NCBI GenBank assembly: GCA_028532915.1
Contig: JAQQAI010000012.1
Span: 1-48,518, forward strand
Direction: 5' to 3'
From: Sphaerochaetaceae bacterium
GTDB taxonomy: Bacteria > Spirochaetota > Spirochaetia > Sphaerochaetales > Sphaerochaetaceae
DNA length: 48,518 nt
Numbering within the stretch: the first letter of the stretch is position 1; each line of letters begins with the position of its first letter. Made by a program: the position numbers and the translations under genes. The notes under the pieces are model-generated. The model searched no databases, was not told where the DNA came from, and saw only the letters and a program-made list of their open reading frames with translations. This document shows positions 17,209 to 26,369 of this stretch, in pieces.

Positions 17209-19172
17209 ATCTCACCTCCTTGAAATATGATATCGTCCGATGTGACGGGAATCGAGGTGATATCCTTACCGAGTGCCTGAGAGAATGCCGCCGTATAGGC
17301 GGAATAGACCATCGCTTTTACTGTCTGGGTAGCAGAGGATGGCAGATTTCCTTCACCTGTACTCTCTATATCGATTTCGATGAGAGGAGGCTCCTTCATG
17401 AAATAAAAATCGATGAGATCAAGTTCATGTAATACATCATAGATTACATGGCGGAATTTGGATTCAAGCTGCTCCTTATTCATCACATATGAGAAGATGA
17501 TTTTGGCGACAACCCTTCTGACGAGTGCTTTGAGGGTGATCGTATTGACTTCCAGTTCCAGCGTGAGGCATCCCCATGAAGAGCTGATGAATCGGGTTTG
17601 TGATGTCGGAATCATGCTCTTCGCACTGACTGAAGCTGTGATCGGCAGAGGTTCCTGGAACCGTTTGTTCTTGATGATGGTACAAATCTGACGAATCATG
17701 GCTGTGGATCTTTCCACATCGAGGGAAAGAACTTCGGGACCAGTATCAACCATAGAAGACGTGTCTTGTGCTACACTTCCTATGATCGATGGGTCTACCG
17801 AAAGCTCCTGAGAGATGATCGTGCTCCATAGCTTGTTCGTCTTTTCACCGAGGTAGAAACTCGAGTTGATGGTTATCGAATTGTTGTCAAACGTTATTGA
17901 TATTTTGCTGTCGCGATGGAGAGCGCTGTTGAGATTGAAACCGCTGATTCCCGGACCGCATGCTATACCGATTCCTCTGCTGTAATTCAGAAAGGTCGAT
18001 AACGACTGTTTCTTCGAGATTCCCTGCAGCTCATAGACGGCATTGTGGCGTGCGAAATCAGACTGTTCACACACATCACTGACAAGATCCTTCAGATGCC
18101 GTACATCCAGAGTGCTGATGATCTGTTCCTTTTCAGGATAGGCCGCATAATTCGACATCCGCCAGTTCGCCGGATTTTTCTTAAGATGGCGGGCGAGAGA
18201 CGATATATGGGCTTCACTGGAAAATAGAGCAGAAGTGTATCCCAAAGTCCCGAAGAAATGGGCAGGTTTCTTATGTGATTCTTCGATTCTGATCGAACAA
18301 TGGAATGCTTTGACAGGATATTGAGGCAGCAGTCCGGCCAGCATCTGCTGTATCATCTCACCGCTGAACAGCGGATAAGCTCCCTGATCCACTGTCACGA
18401 ATACTTTTTCCGCAGCCGGTTTCTGATTCTCATCAAGAAGGGTTTCTCTTGTGATGGTGAATCGGCTTTTACAGGTCGGTTCCTGAGAATAGATCTTCAC
18501 TCTCTTATTCGTGTGAAGGGCCGATATCGCTGCAACCGAAGAGAGAATCGATGGATCCAGCAGTTTCTCATCATGTTTCGAATAATGCCCTTCGTTCAGT
18601 ATAACGACGCTCTTTTTCGTTCTTGAACAGGTTTGAGCGACGCAGTCGAGGACATGGAACGGCCATTGGGTCGCTACTTTCACGTAGAGGATATCGTTTT
18701 CTACCCATGCTTCAGCGACACTCGGCATATCATCCCGGGTCTGCCGATCCTTATCTGTGTAGGTCCTTGTGAACGAAGTCATATTCTCTGCCGAGAAGAG
18801 ATCAAGATCTCCGAAGGAGTATTCTATAGGAGAATGGTCGTTCAGCTGACCATCCGGTATTGATGTGCTTGTATTCTGGTATTCGATCTCAATCTGCCGG
18901 GCGCGGACTTTGACCTCTTCCAACGAAGGTCCCACAAGAGCCAGGACAGGTTCTCCGCTATATTTGATGTGTTGCGATGCGAACAGAGGGAGCTGTTCAT
19001 TGTGAACGGTTATCATATTCGACCCGAAAACACTCGTAGCATCGAATATAAAGAAAGGTTCTTCGCTGTCGATTCTGGAGTATCCGATGATCGCACCGGA
19101 GTCTCTCGATGAACCTATGATGATCCCGTGGAGAGTATTCTGTTCTGTAGAAAAGCTGCTTTTTATCGCCAT
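17205..19172 (-). CDS. Large subunit of a degenerate xanthine dehydrogenase/CO dehydrogenase-like molybdenum hydroxylase
   Basis: At 655 aa it is about 100 residues shorter than usual members. The fold can be followed end to end: the hammerhead-like N-terminus (SGEPVLALVG, about residue 72), VTVDQGAYP, a region ending in FFGTLGYTSALFSSE, and a C-terminal STGEGNLPSSA (about 602-612) that keeps the glutamate position of the family. Several cofactor motifs are altered: GHYSKHDEK (about 193-201) where GGxFGGK is expected, no Arg in the place of the RGxG loop (about 305), and LGEKTNK (about 440) where GQGxxT is expected. It heads the operon. It may use an unusual cofactor arrangement or have lost Mo binding. 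No strong ribosome-binding site precedes the ATG. Confidence 0.72.
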   Translation of the reverse strand: MAIKSSFSTEQNTLHGIIIGSSRDSGAIIGYSRIDSEEPFFIFDATSVFGSNMITVHNEQLPLFASQHIKYSGEPVLALVGPSLEEVKVRARQIEIEYQNTSTSIPDGQLNDHSPIEYSFGDLDLFSAENMTSFTRTYTDKDRQTRDDMPSVAEAWVENDILYVKVATQWPFHVLDCVAQTCSRTKKSVVILNEGHYSKHDEKLLDPSILSSVAAISALHTNKRVKIYSQEPTCKSRFTITRETLLDENQKPAAEKVFVTVDQGAYPLFSGEMIQQMLAGLLPQYPVKAFHCSIRIEESHKKPAHFFGTLGYTSALFSSEAHISSLARHLKKNPANWRMSNYAAYPEKEQIISTLDVRHLKDLVSDVCEQSDFARHNAVYELQGISKKQSLSTFLNYSRGIGIACGPGISGFNLNSALHRDSKISITFDNNSITINSSFYLGEKTNKLWSTIISQELSVDPSIIGSVAQDTSSMVDTGPEVLSLDVERSTAMIRQICTIIKNKRFQEPLPITASVSAKSMIPTSQTRFISSSWGCLTLELEVNTITLKALVRRVVAKIIFSYVMNKEQLESKFRHVIYDVLHELDLIDFYFMKEPPLIEIDIESTGEGNLPSSATQTVKAMVYSAYTAAFSQALGKDITSIPVTSDDIIFQGGEI

Positions 19173-19250
19173 AGTCTGTGTTTATGAACCTCTGTGCTAA
19201 AAATAGCATTTTACTATAACCGTCGCAATGGAAAAAGATGTCGTTTTCGG

Positions 19251-19256
19251 TATACT
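19251..19256 (+). promoter_or_regulatory. Possible -10 element for ligA
   Basis: TATACT stands 21 bases before the ligA ATG. The -35 position 17 bases upstream reads ATGGAA, a poor match, so the call is weak. The 105-base gap between the divergent large-subunit gene and ligA holds nothing else obvious. Confidence 0.3.
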
Positions 19257-19277
19257 GTAGAGGAAGAGAGGCAATAT

Positions 19278-21329
19278 ATGGATGAAATTGATAGGATCAG
19301 AGATGAGATAAAGCACCTGTGTGATCAATTGAAGACGTATCAGGAAGAGTATTATAAAAAGAGCAGATCTGTGGTCAGTGATTTCGAATATGATCTGCTG
19401 ATGGACCGCCTGATCGAGCTGGAAAAAGAGTATCCCCAGTTCGCCCTTCCCGATTCTCCGACACTCAAAGTCGGCAGTGATCTTACATCATCATTTCCGG
19501 AAGTGCAGCATACATATCCGATGTTATCTCTGGATAAAGTCTATACTTCTGAAGGAATCATCTCCTGGATTGAGAAATGCTCGAAGAAAGCACTAAAGCG
19601 TCTCACATTCACTGTTGAGGAGAAGATCGATGGGGTCAGCCTCGTATTATACTATCGTAACGGAATTCTGGACAAAGCTGTCACCCGGGGTAACGGTCTT
19701 GTGGGAAATGATGTGACACCCAATGCCCGCACGATATCTTCGGTTCCTTTGCGTCTTTCAGAGCCTGTCACTGCTGCCGTGCGGGGGGAGGTGTTCATCA
19801 ACAAAGAAGACTTTCTCAAACTCAATGAAGAACTTGAAGTCCCGTTCGCGAATGCGAGAAATCTTGCAAGCGGAACATTGCGGCGGATCAAAAGCAGTGA
19901 GACAGCTTCGGTTCCTCTCAAGATGTATGTATACGATGCATATCTTGAGGATGCGGACAGCTCGTATCCAACCCAGGCTGAAATGCTTGATTATATGAAG
20001 AGGCTAGGACTTCCGGTCAATCCCGATTACGCGCTCATAGCTGACTCTCAAAAGGAAATGGATGTAACGGTTATAGGAACTGATGATCTGGAATCTTATC
20101 TGCGGCAGTTTCAAGAGAGAAGAGATGCTCTGTCTCATGAGATCGACGGTATGGTCATCAAGGTCAATGAACTTGACGAGCGTGAAGATCTGGGATACAC
20201 CAACCACCACCCGAAATGGGCTCTCGCATACAAATTCGATTCTCCGCAGGGAGAGACAGTCGTCTCTGCAATAGATGTACAGGTCGGAAGGACCGGAAGA
20301 ATCACTCCCGTAGCGAGAGTCAATCCCGTGAAAGTTGCAGGGTCGACCATCAGCAATATCACACTGCATAATCAGGATTATATCGATCTGCTGGAATTAT
20401 CCGTCGGTGATACCGTGACGATTTCCAAGAGGGGAGATGTTATTCCTGCGGTCGAACGGGTCGTTGAAAAGAATGATGAAGGAAACCGTACATACCGTCT
20501 GCCCGATACCTGTCCTTCCTGCGGCAGTAAACTGATCTCCGTAGGTGCTCACCGTTTTTGTCCCAACCGCCGTCTGTGCAGAGACCAGGTGATCGGCAGG
20601 ATAGCGTTCTTTGTGGGCAAAGGGCAGATGGATATCGAAAATTTCGGTCCCGAGACCGTCAATGTACTGTTCGACAAGGGGCTTCTCCGTGATATCCCGG
20701 ATCTTTATTCGATAGATTACTTCTCATTGATCGGCGAGATGGGATTCGGTGAAAAAAAGGTTCAACTGCTTCATGATGGAGTAGTATCGAGCAGGGAAAG
20801 GCCTTATGAGACGGTTCTGGTATCTCTCGGACTTCCCGATCTGGGGAAAAAGGGTGTACAGCTTCTTATAGACGGGGGAATCAGGGATATCGATACCCTT
20901 ATGCGGCTTGCGAAGGATGATGACAGTTCCAGACTTATGGCTATAAAGGGTATCGGTGAAAAGAGTGCATCGACACTTCTTTCAGCTTTGAGAGATCCCT
21001 ACATGATCGACCTCATCGACAAGCTTAAGAAAGCAGGGCTGAGATTCGAATCGGTTAGGGATAAGGAGAAAGAATCTCTTCCTCAGATATTCTCAGGACA
21101 GACCTGGGTGATTACAGGGTCGTTTACCAGATTCGCACCCCGTTCGCTTGCTGAAAAAGAGCTTGTTGCCCGGGGCGCGAAGGTTACAGGTTCCGTATCC
21201 GGATCGACTACCTTTCTTCTGGCCGGAGAGAAAGGCGGGTCGAAGATCGAGAAAGCAAAGAAACTCAATGTGAAGATAGTTGATGAACAGCAGTTCATAG
21301 CAATGCTGGAGGGAGAAGGCAGTGAATAA
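19278..21329 (+). CDS. ligA: NAD-dependent DNA ligase
   Basis: The enzyme seals nicks in replication and repair using NAD+. The 683-aa protein has the adenylated lysine in EEKIDGVSL (K116), the OB fold, a four-cysteine zinc site (CPSCGSKL near residue 412 and two further Cys), helix-hairpin-helix repeats, and a C-terminal BRCT domain (about 610-683, with TWVITGSF). The ATG at 19278 was chosen because GAGAGG lies 6 bases before it and the protein then starts like other LigA. It opens an operon with the aminotransferase, the ModE-like gene and phosphofructokinase. Confidence 0.96.
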   Translation: MDEIDRIRDEIKHLCDQLKTYQEEYYKKSRSVVSDFEYDLLMDRLIELEKEYPQFALPDSPTLKVGSDLTSSFPEVQHTYPMLSLDKVYTSEGIISWIEKCSKKALKRLTFTVEEKIDGVSLVLYYRNGILDKAVTRGNGLVGNDVTPNARTISSVPLRLSEPVTAAVRGEVFINKEDFLKLNEELEVPFANARNLASGTLRRIKSSETASVPLKMYVYDAYLEDADSSYPTQAEMLDYMKRLGLPVNPDYALIADSQKEMDVTVIGTDDLESYLRQFQERRDALSHEIDGMVIKVNELDEREDLGYTNHHPKWALAYKFDSPQGETVVSAIDVQVGRTGRITPVARVNPVKVAGSTISNITLHNQDYIDLLELSVGDTVTISKRGDVIPAVERVVEKNDEGNRTYRLPDTCPSCGSKLISVGAHRFCPNRRLCRDQVIGRIAFFVGKGQMDIENFGPETVNVLFDKGLLRDIPDLYSIDYFSLIGEMGFGEKKVQLLHDGVVSSRERPYETVLVSLGLPDLGKKGVQLLIDGGIRDIDTLMRLAKDDDSSRLMAIKGIGEKSASTLLSALRDPYMIDLIDKLKKAGLRFESVRDKEKESLPQIFSGQTWVITGSFTRFAPRSLAEKELVARGAKVTGSVSGSTTFLLAGEKGGSKIEKAKKLNVKIVDEQQFIAMLEGEGSE

Positions 21330-22608
21330 GATCGCTCAACAGTTGAATGAGACACTGAAAGAAAGCGGGGTGTACCATATGCTTTCCTCATCGGGCAAGC
21401 GCCTCTATTTCCCCCACGGAATAGTTAGTCAGAGTCAGCAGGCAACCGAGGCCGGCTGTCAGTACAATGCGACAGCCGGGGTGGCGCTTGAAGACCACCA
21501 CTATATCACGCATCCGTATTTTTCCGGATTCTCCTGCGATATCTCGAGCGACCAGATGGTGAAATATGCACCGACTACCGGATCAGCAGAATTGCGGAAA
21601 CTCTGGGATGCTCATTTGATGGAGGCAAATCCCTCCTTGAAGGATGTCTCTCATTCTCTGCCGGTGGTGACCGGCGGGATAACTCATGCTCTTTCTATTG
21701 CAGCCTCTCTTTTTACAGACGAGTCGACGACAGTTCTCATTCCCTCACCGTGCTGGGATAATTATCCTCTTGTGTTCGAAGACAACCGGGGAGCACACCT
21801 TCGCCATTACCAGATGTTCGATGAACATGACTGCTTCACGGTCGAAAGCTGGCAAGAGCAGTTTCTCTCGATTGATTCGGATGTGATCGTGGCTCTATTC
21901 AACTTTCCCCACAATCCGACCGGGTTTACTCCTGACCAGTCTCAGATGATGCAGATAGCCGGGCTTCTCAAATCCCTCGCGCTGAAAGGAAAGAAGATAG
22001 TGGCGATTGTCGACGATGCATATTTCGGTCTTTTCCATACGGTTGATTGCAGTCCTTTTTCTCTCTTTTCCTATCTTGCAGACCTTCATGAGAATATCCT
22101 CGCGGTGAAGTGTGACGGTGCGACAAAGGAATCTCTTGTATGGGGATTCAGAGTAGGGTTCATCACGTATGCGAACAAAGGTCTGACCGAAGCCGGTTAT
22201 GAAGCTCTGCTGGAAAAGACCAAGGGAGCTGTCAGGACCTCCATCTCAAGCGCTTCGATGGTCTCACAGTCCCTACTCATCAATGTGATGAAAAGTGAAT
22301 CATACCCTCATTCGGTACAGAGGGTGAAAGATATCATGCGACGCAGGTATGAAAGGATAGTGAATTGCATCGATACGTATGATCATGCTTCCCGATTCAC
22401 TATGCTTCCTGCAAATTCGGGCTATTTTATCTCCCTTCGTTATGAAGGGAATGCGTACGACCTTCGACTCTCTCTGTTAAAAGAGGGGATTGCCGTCATA
22501 GCTCTCGATGAACATCTTATCAGGATCGCATATTCAAGTGTTGATGACCATATGATAGAGCATATTGTGAAAAAACTTTTCGAAGGAGACTGTATCGATG
22601 GAAATTAA
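21322..22608 (+). CDS. PLP-dependent aminotransferase, class I/II
   Basis: The 428-aa enzyme has the fold type I pattern: YAPTTGSAELRKLW (cofactor phosphate loop region), NFPHNPTGFTP (about residues 193-203; substrate-carboxylate Asn), VDDAYFG (PLP-ring Asp and Tyr), and the Schiff-base lysine in ATKESLVWGFRVG (about 272). It transfers amino groups between an amino acid and a keto acid; which one is not readable. GTG at 21322 overlaps the end of ligA by 8 bases with GGAGGG 9 bases upstream, so it is translationally coupled. It overlaps the next gene by 11 bases. Confidence 0.85.
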   Translation: MNKIAQQLNETLKESGVYHMLSSSGKRLYFPHGIVSQSQQATEAGCQYNATAGVALEDHHYITHPYFSGFSCDISSDQMVKYAPTTGSAELRKLWDAHLMEANPSLKDVSHSLPVVTGGITHALSIAASLFTDESTTVLIPSPCWDNYPLVFEDNRGAHLRHYQMFDEHDCFTVESWQEQFLSIDSDVIVALFNFPHNPTGFTPDQSQMMQIAGLLKSLALKGKKIVAIVDDAYFGLFHTVDCSPFSLFSYLADLHENILAVKCDGATKESLVWGFRVGFITYANKGLTEAGYEALLEKTKGAVRTSISSASMVSQSLLINVMKSESYPHSVQRVKDIMRRRYERIVNCIDTYDHASRFTMLPANSGYFISLRYEGNAYDLRLSLLKEGIAVIALDEHLIRIAYSSVDDHMIEHIVKKLFEGDCIDGN

Positions 22609-22975
22609 ATCCAAGATCTATCTGACCGATTCTGACGGAGAGAAGTTCATGGGCATCGGCGTCATGTGGCTTTTGAGAGAACTGGAAGAAAAAGGCTCTC
22701 TGCGCAGTGCAGCCAAAAATCTCGGAATTTCTTATTCCAAGGCCTACCAGATGGTGAAAAATCTGGAAGAAAAACTGGGTATGACAGTCATCGATAGGAA
22801 AAAAGGGGGCAGCAAGCATGTCGGATCGAGCCTGACACCTTTCGGAAAAAAGTTCCTGTTACTGTACGATCGCTTCCAGATGGAAGCGAAGGAAGTTTTA
22901 CTCTCCCCATTCAAAGATTTTTCTGATAAAGTAAACGAACTGATCAACGATACTGTAGAGCAGGAGAAGGAGTAG
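22598..22975 (+). CDS. ModE-type winged-helix DNA-binding protein without molybdate domains
   Basis: The 125-aa protein matches the N-terminal DNA-binding domain of Mod[38 protein letters not shown], the [14 protein letters not shown] wing. ModE normally controls molybdate uptake and molybdoenzyme genes through a C-terminal pair of Mop domains, absent here; a short helical tail replaces them. AAGGAG lies 9 bases before the ATG. Its neighbours (ligA, aminotransferase, phosphofructokinase) have no molybdenum role, but the molybdenum-hydroxylase-like operon diverges from the same intergenic region 3.4 kb upstream and is a natural candidate target. Confidence 0.82.
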   Translation: MEIKSKIYLTDSDGEKFMGIGVMWLLRELEEKGSLRSAAKNLGISYSKAYQMVKNLEEKLGMTVIDRKKGGSKHVGSSLTPFGKKFLLLYDRFQMEAKEVLLSPFKDFSDKVNELINDTVEQEKE

Positions 22976-22979
22976 TTTG

Positions 22980-24320
22980 ATGGAATTCAATGTTTCAAAG
23001 AAAAAATACGATTTTACGGTGCCCAACCTCGGAACCCCGAAAATATCATCTCCTATTAAAATGTCATCTACTTTGGATGACGGCCTTGCAGATTACGTTT
23101 CAGAAAACAGAAGGATCCTTTACGGGATCGATGCCTATGTGAATGAGAAAGGGGAGGAGATTCCTGAGTATCATGATACGGTGGAACTTGCAGGTCCGAG
23201 GGAGAAGATATATTTCAATCCGGCACATGTTCATGTGGCAATTGCGACCTGCGGTGGTATCTGTCCTGGACTTAACAATGTCATCCGTGCAGTAGTGAGA
23301 TGCTTCTGGTATCGTTACAATGTCCGGCGGATTTCCGGTATCAGATTCGGATACCGCGGTCTTCTTGAAGACTCCCCCTATTCTCTGGTCCAGCTGAATC
23401 CTGATGTTGTCGATGACATCCAGGAGAAGGGCGGTTCGATTCTGGGATCCTCCCGCGGAGGGGGAGACAGAGTGGATGAGATTGTCGACTCTCTCGAAAG
23501 GCTCAATATCAACATCCTGATCACCATAGGCGGTGACGGGACATTGAGAGGTGCGTGGGAGATCGGTGAAGAAGTGAAAAAGAGAAAACTGAAGATCTCG
23601 ATCATCGGAGTTCCGAAGACAATCGATAATGATCTCTCTTTCATTCAGACTTCTTTCGGATTCGATACAGCGGTAGCTCAGGCTGTTCCTTCAGTCAGAG
23701 GAGCTCATACCGAAGCCAAGGCCTCGGTGAACGGGATCGGACTGGTGAAGGTCATGGGAAGAGAATCGGGATTTATTGCGGCGAGTACCGCTTTGGCTAT
23801 GAGCGATGTCAATTTCTGTCTCATTCCGGAAAATCCGTTCGATCTTGAAGGGCCTAACGGTCTGCTCGAGCACCTGAGGCTCCGTATTCTCGATAGAGGG
23901 CATGCCGTCATACTTGTTGCCGAGGGTGCCGGCCAGAATCTGGTGGAACAGACCGGAGAAAAAGATGCCTCGGGAAACCTGAAGTATCGTGATATCGGGA
24001 TTTTTTTGAAAAATAAAATCTCAGAGTATTTCAAAGAGAATGGAATAGAGATGAATCTCAAATACATCGATCCGTCCTATATCATCAGAAGCGCCCCGGC
24101 GAATCCCAATGATTCGATCTACTGTTCGCGTTTAGGTTCGCATGCAGTTCATGCGGCAATGACAGGAAAGACTCAGACCTTGATCTCGATGATGAACAAC
24201 AAATTCGTCCATATTCCCATAAAGGTTGCTGTTTCGGAACGAAATCATGTGAACATCGAAGGAGCTCTCTGGAGAGATGTGCTGGAGAATACCAGGCAGC
24301 CGGCTTCGATGAAAAATTGA
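22980..24320 (+). CDS. 6-phosphofructokinase, Treponema-type long form
   Basis: The 446-aa enzyme phosphorylates fructose 6-phosphate. It has an extra N-terminal segment of about 80 residues, then [23 protein letters not shown] (about 184-192), PKTIDND (about 212-218), GRESGFIAA and VAEGAGQN. The glycine in GGDGT is the residue of ATP-using enzymes (PPi enzymes have Asp there), while the Lys of PKTIDND is otherwise typical of the PPi branch. This pair is found in the ATP-dependent group that includes trypanosome PFK and spirochaete homologues, so ATP use is most likely. ATG at 22980 has AAGGAG upstream at good spacing. Last gene of the ligA operon. Confidence 0.88.
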   Translation: MEFNVSKKKYDFTVPNLGTPKISSPIKMSSTLDDGLADYVSENRRILYGIDAYVNEKGEEIPEYHDTVELAGPREKIYFNPAHVHVAIATCGGICPGLNNVIRAVVRCFWYRYNVRRISGIRFGYRGLLEDSPYSLVQLNPDVVDDIQEKGGSILGSSRGGGDRVDEIVDSLERLNINILITIGGDGTLRGAWEIGEEVKKRKLKISIIGVPKTIDNDLSFIQTSFGFDTAVAQAVPSVRGAHTEAKASVNGIGLVKVMGRESGFIAASTALAMSDVNFCLIPENPFDLEGPNGLLEHLRLRILDRGHAVILVAEGAGQNLVEQTGEKDASGNLKYRDIGIFLKNKISEYFKENGIEMNLKYIDPSYIIRSAPANPNDSIYCSRLGSHAVHAAMTGKTQTLISMMNNKFVHIPIKVAVSERNHVNIEGALWRDVLENTRQPASMKN

Positions 24321-24605
24321 TCAGTTGCTTTTTATGTGAATCTATCGGAAATAATATATTCTATGACCGGATCATGTTTTCTTGGGTATATCAAGTAGGG
24401 ATAGCCGGTCATTAAGTATTGTTCATATTTTATGATATTGTAATAATTTTGTTAATTGGTAAAAAAATTTAATAAAATGGTTGATTATTTTTTGTTAAAT
24501 AGTTATGTTTCTTCTCGAAAGGATTGATAACTGGAATACAACTTCCGTAGTATGATAATCCAAGTATTAACTTTTCATAACCTCCTTTTTGTTCCCCTCG
24601 GGTTT

Positions 24606-24633
24606 AACCTCCTTTTCCCCGGGGGGTTTTTTT
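24606..24633 (+). terminator. Intrinsic terminator, second of two tandem copies
   Basis: AACCTCC (24606-24612) pairs with GGGGGTT, one pair being G-T, around a C-rich loop, and a run of seven T follows. A looser relative (AACCTCCTTTTTG...CGGGTTT) lies directly upstream at 24579-24605. It would end rightward transcripts from the phosphofructokinase operon or from a local promoter. Confidence 0.65.
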
Positions 24634-24672
24634 GTCCATATGATGAGAAATCACCTGAGCACACAGAGACAG

Positions 24673-24702
24673 GAAAGAGGCAAAACAGGTTCTGCCTCTT
24701 TC
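24673..24702 (-). terminator. Hairpin terminator downstream of pgi
   Basis: A perfect 10-bp stem (24673-24682 with 24693-24702) carries an AAAG/CTTT base. It lies 24 bases past the pgi stop on the minus strand. The U run is mostly within the stem, so it may act mainly as a transcript-end hairpin. Confidence 0.6.
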
Positions 24703-24725
24703 TGAAAGTTTGAATGTTTCGGGTA

Positions 24726-26306
24726 TTATAGAAGTATCTTCATGAAAGACCGGAGAATGGTATCTCCCTGAGCGCCGGAGAGGACTTTCTTTGCCAGAAC
24801 CTTTCCGAGCTGGACACCTTCCTGGTCGAATGAATTGATATTCCAGATAAAGCCCTGGAACATCACCTTGTTCTCATAGTGAGCCAGAAGGGCTCCGAGA
24901 TTCTTCGGAGTGAGTCTTGAACCGTAGATGAGAGAAGAGAAGCGGTTTCCCGAAAATCTTTTATTACCGTTCTCATCCTCTTTTCCCAGAGCGAATGCGA
25001 CAATCTGCGCGATGAGGTTTGCAAGCAGTTTATCCTGACTTGTACTTCCTTCGGTCTCTATATCGTATTTTCTCTGATTCTCTTTGAATCCGATGAACTG
25101 CAGGGGGATGCTGTCGGTTCCCTGATGAAGCAGCTGATAGAATGAGTGCTGCCCGTTGGTTCCCGGTTCTCCGAATATGATCGGTCCGGTAGGGTAATGT
25201 ATGCTTTTTCCTTCTCTGTTCACGCTTTTCCCGTTGCTTTCCATGTCTAGCTGCTGCAGATGCGCCGGGAAGCGGGAGAGAGCCTGCGAATAGGGGAGAA
25301 TCGCCGTAGTCGGCATATTCAGCACATTTCTCAGATACACACCGATGAGCGCATCGAGAAGAGCTCCGTTTTTCAACGGGTCGGTTTCGAGTGCTCTGAT
25401 GTCTGCCTCATGGGCCCCTTCAAGAAACTGGGAGACCACCTCTTTACCGAATGCAAGAGAGAGTACCAGTGCCCCTACGGCACTTGTAGACGAATATCGT
25501 CCTCCGATATAGTCATCGATGTAGAATGCATCCATCACATCATCGGAAGATGCGAGAGGGCTCGTGTTGCTTGTTACCGCGACAAGATGTCTGGAGGAAT
25601 CAAAACCTGCTATCCTTTTTTCTTCCATCGTCTTCTTCACCAGCTCGAAATTGGTTAGAGTCTCCTGTGTGGTTCCGCTTTTGGAGACGAGAATGAATAG
25701 CGTAGACTCTATATCTGCATCCTGAAGTACCTGTTTGGCATCATCCGGGTCTACATTACTGATGAATCTGGCATCAATCGTTTCTATCCCTTCTCCCTGT
25801 GCCCATCCTTCCATCGCAAGATACATGGCTCTCGGACCGAGGTCGGAGCCGCCGATTCCTATCTGGACGACAGTAGTAAACGGTTTTCCTGTAGAGCCGA
25901 CAATCTTTTTCTCTCTTACTTTCGAAGCAAATTCATACACTTTTTCGAGCTGCTGGCTGTAGAATGCTTCCTTATCCGTAGAGTCTGCGATGACAATATT
26001 ATCTTTTAAAGCATTTTTTCTGGTCAGTTGATGAAGAACGAGTCTGTTCTCTCCCGGATTCATAACCTGTCCGGACAGAAGCTCTTTGTATTTTTCGATT
26101 ACTTCCTGTTCCTCAGCTAAATCACACAGTACCTTCAGGTGTTCTTCTTCAACCGGCATAGCACTGTAATTGTAGATGAGGTCTCCTCCCAGAGGAATCT
26201 GTGAGGACCGTATCCGCTGCTCGTTGAGAATTGTTCTGAGCTCTACCGGAAAAAGAGCCTGAAGTGCCGCAAAGCTTTCTGTTTTGTCAAGATCGATGAA
26301 TTTCAT
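24726..26306 (-). CDS. pgi: Glucose-6-phosphate isomerase
   Basis: The enzyme interconverts glucose 6-phosphate and fructose 6-phosphate. The 526-aa protein shows the family motifs VQIGIGGSDLGPRAM (about residues 147-161), SKSGTTQET, GEPGTNGQHSFYQLLHQG (catalytic Glu and His) and FIWNINSFDQEGVQLGK near the C-terminus. GGAGGA lies 6 bases before the ATG. It follows argR on the same strand after 63 bases and faces the phosphofructokinase operon, so two consecutive glycolytic steps end in the same intergenic region from opposite strands. Confidence 0.96.
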   Translation of the reverse strand: MKFIDLDKTESFAALQALFPVELRTILNEQRIRSSQIPLGGDLIYNYSAMPVEEEHLKVLCDLAEEQEVIEKYKELLSGQVMNPGENRLVLHQLTRKNALKDNIVIADSTDKEAFYSQQLEKVYEFASKVREKKIVGSTGKPFTTVVQIGIGGSDLGPRAMYLAMEGWAQGEGIETIDARFISNVDPDDAKQVLQDADIESTLFILVSKSGTTQETLTNFELVKKTMEEKRIAGFDSSRHLVAVTSNTSPLASSDDVMDAFYIDDYIGGRYSSTSAVGALVLSLAFGKEVVSQFLEGAHEADIRALETDPLKNGALLDALIGVYLRNVLNMPTTAILPYSQALSRFPAHLQQLDMESNGKSVNREGKSIHYPTGPIIFGEPGTNGQHSFYQLLHQGTDSIPLQFIGFKENQRKYDIETEGSTSQDKLLANLIAQIVAFALGKEDENGNKRFSGNRFSSLIYGSRLTPKNLGALLAHYENKVMFQGFIWNINSFDQEGVQLGKVLAKKVLSGAQGDTILRSFMKILL

Positions 26307-26369
26307 ACATACTCCTCCAGATGTAGAGTGTATAGTGAGAAGATAGGATTATCAATAATGATATTTCTG

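Larger units (their letters stand above)
24321..24725. other. Non-coding interval with hairpins, AT-rich patch and tandem terminator-like repeats
   Basis: No convincing gene was found in these 405 bases. There is an 8-bp stem ATGACCGG (24363-24370) with CCGGTCAT (24405-24412) enclosing an inner CTTG/CAAG hairpin. Next comes about 100 bases of very AT-rich DNA (24412-24510), a TTGATA/TAGTAT promoter-like pair (24524-24553), two similar terminator-like repeats (24579-24605 and 24606-24633), and a hairpin at the end of pgi. A short unannotated RNA could be made from here. Confidence 0.5.

Noticed and set aside
17205-19172. Large hydroxylase subunit considered as a pseudogene
   Set aside because: The frame is open over 655 codons, coupled to intact neighbours, and family regions are in the right order, so divergence fits better than decay.
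24363-24412. Stem at 24363-24412 considered as a known riboswitch
   Set aside because: No conserved core of any riboswitch I know (TPP, SAM, cobalamin, purine, c-di-GMP, preQ1) could be placed in it; kept only as an unexplained hairpin.
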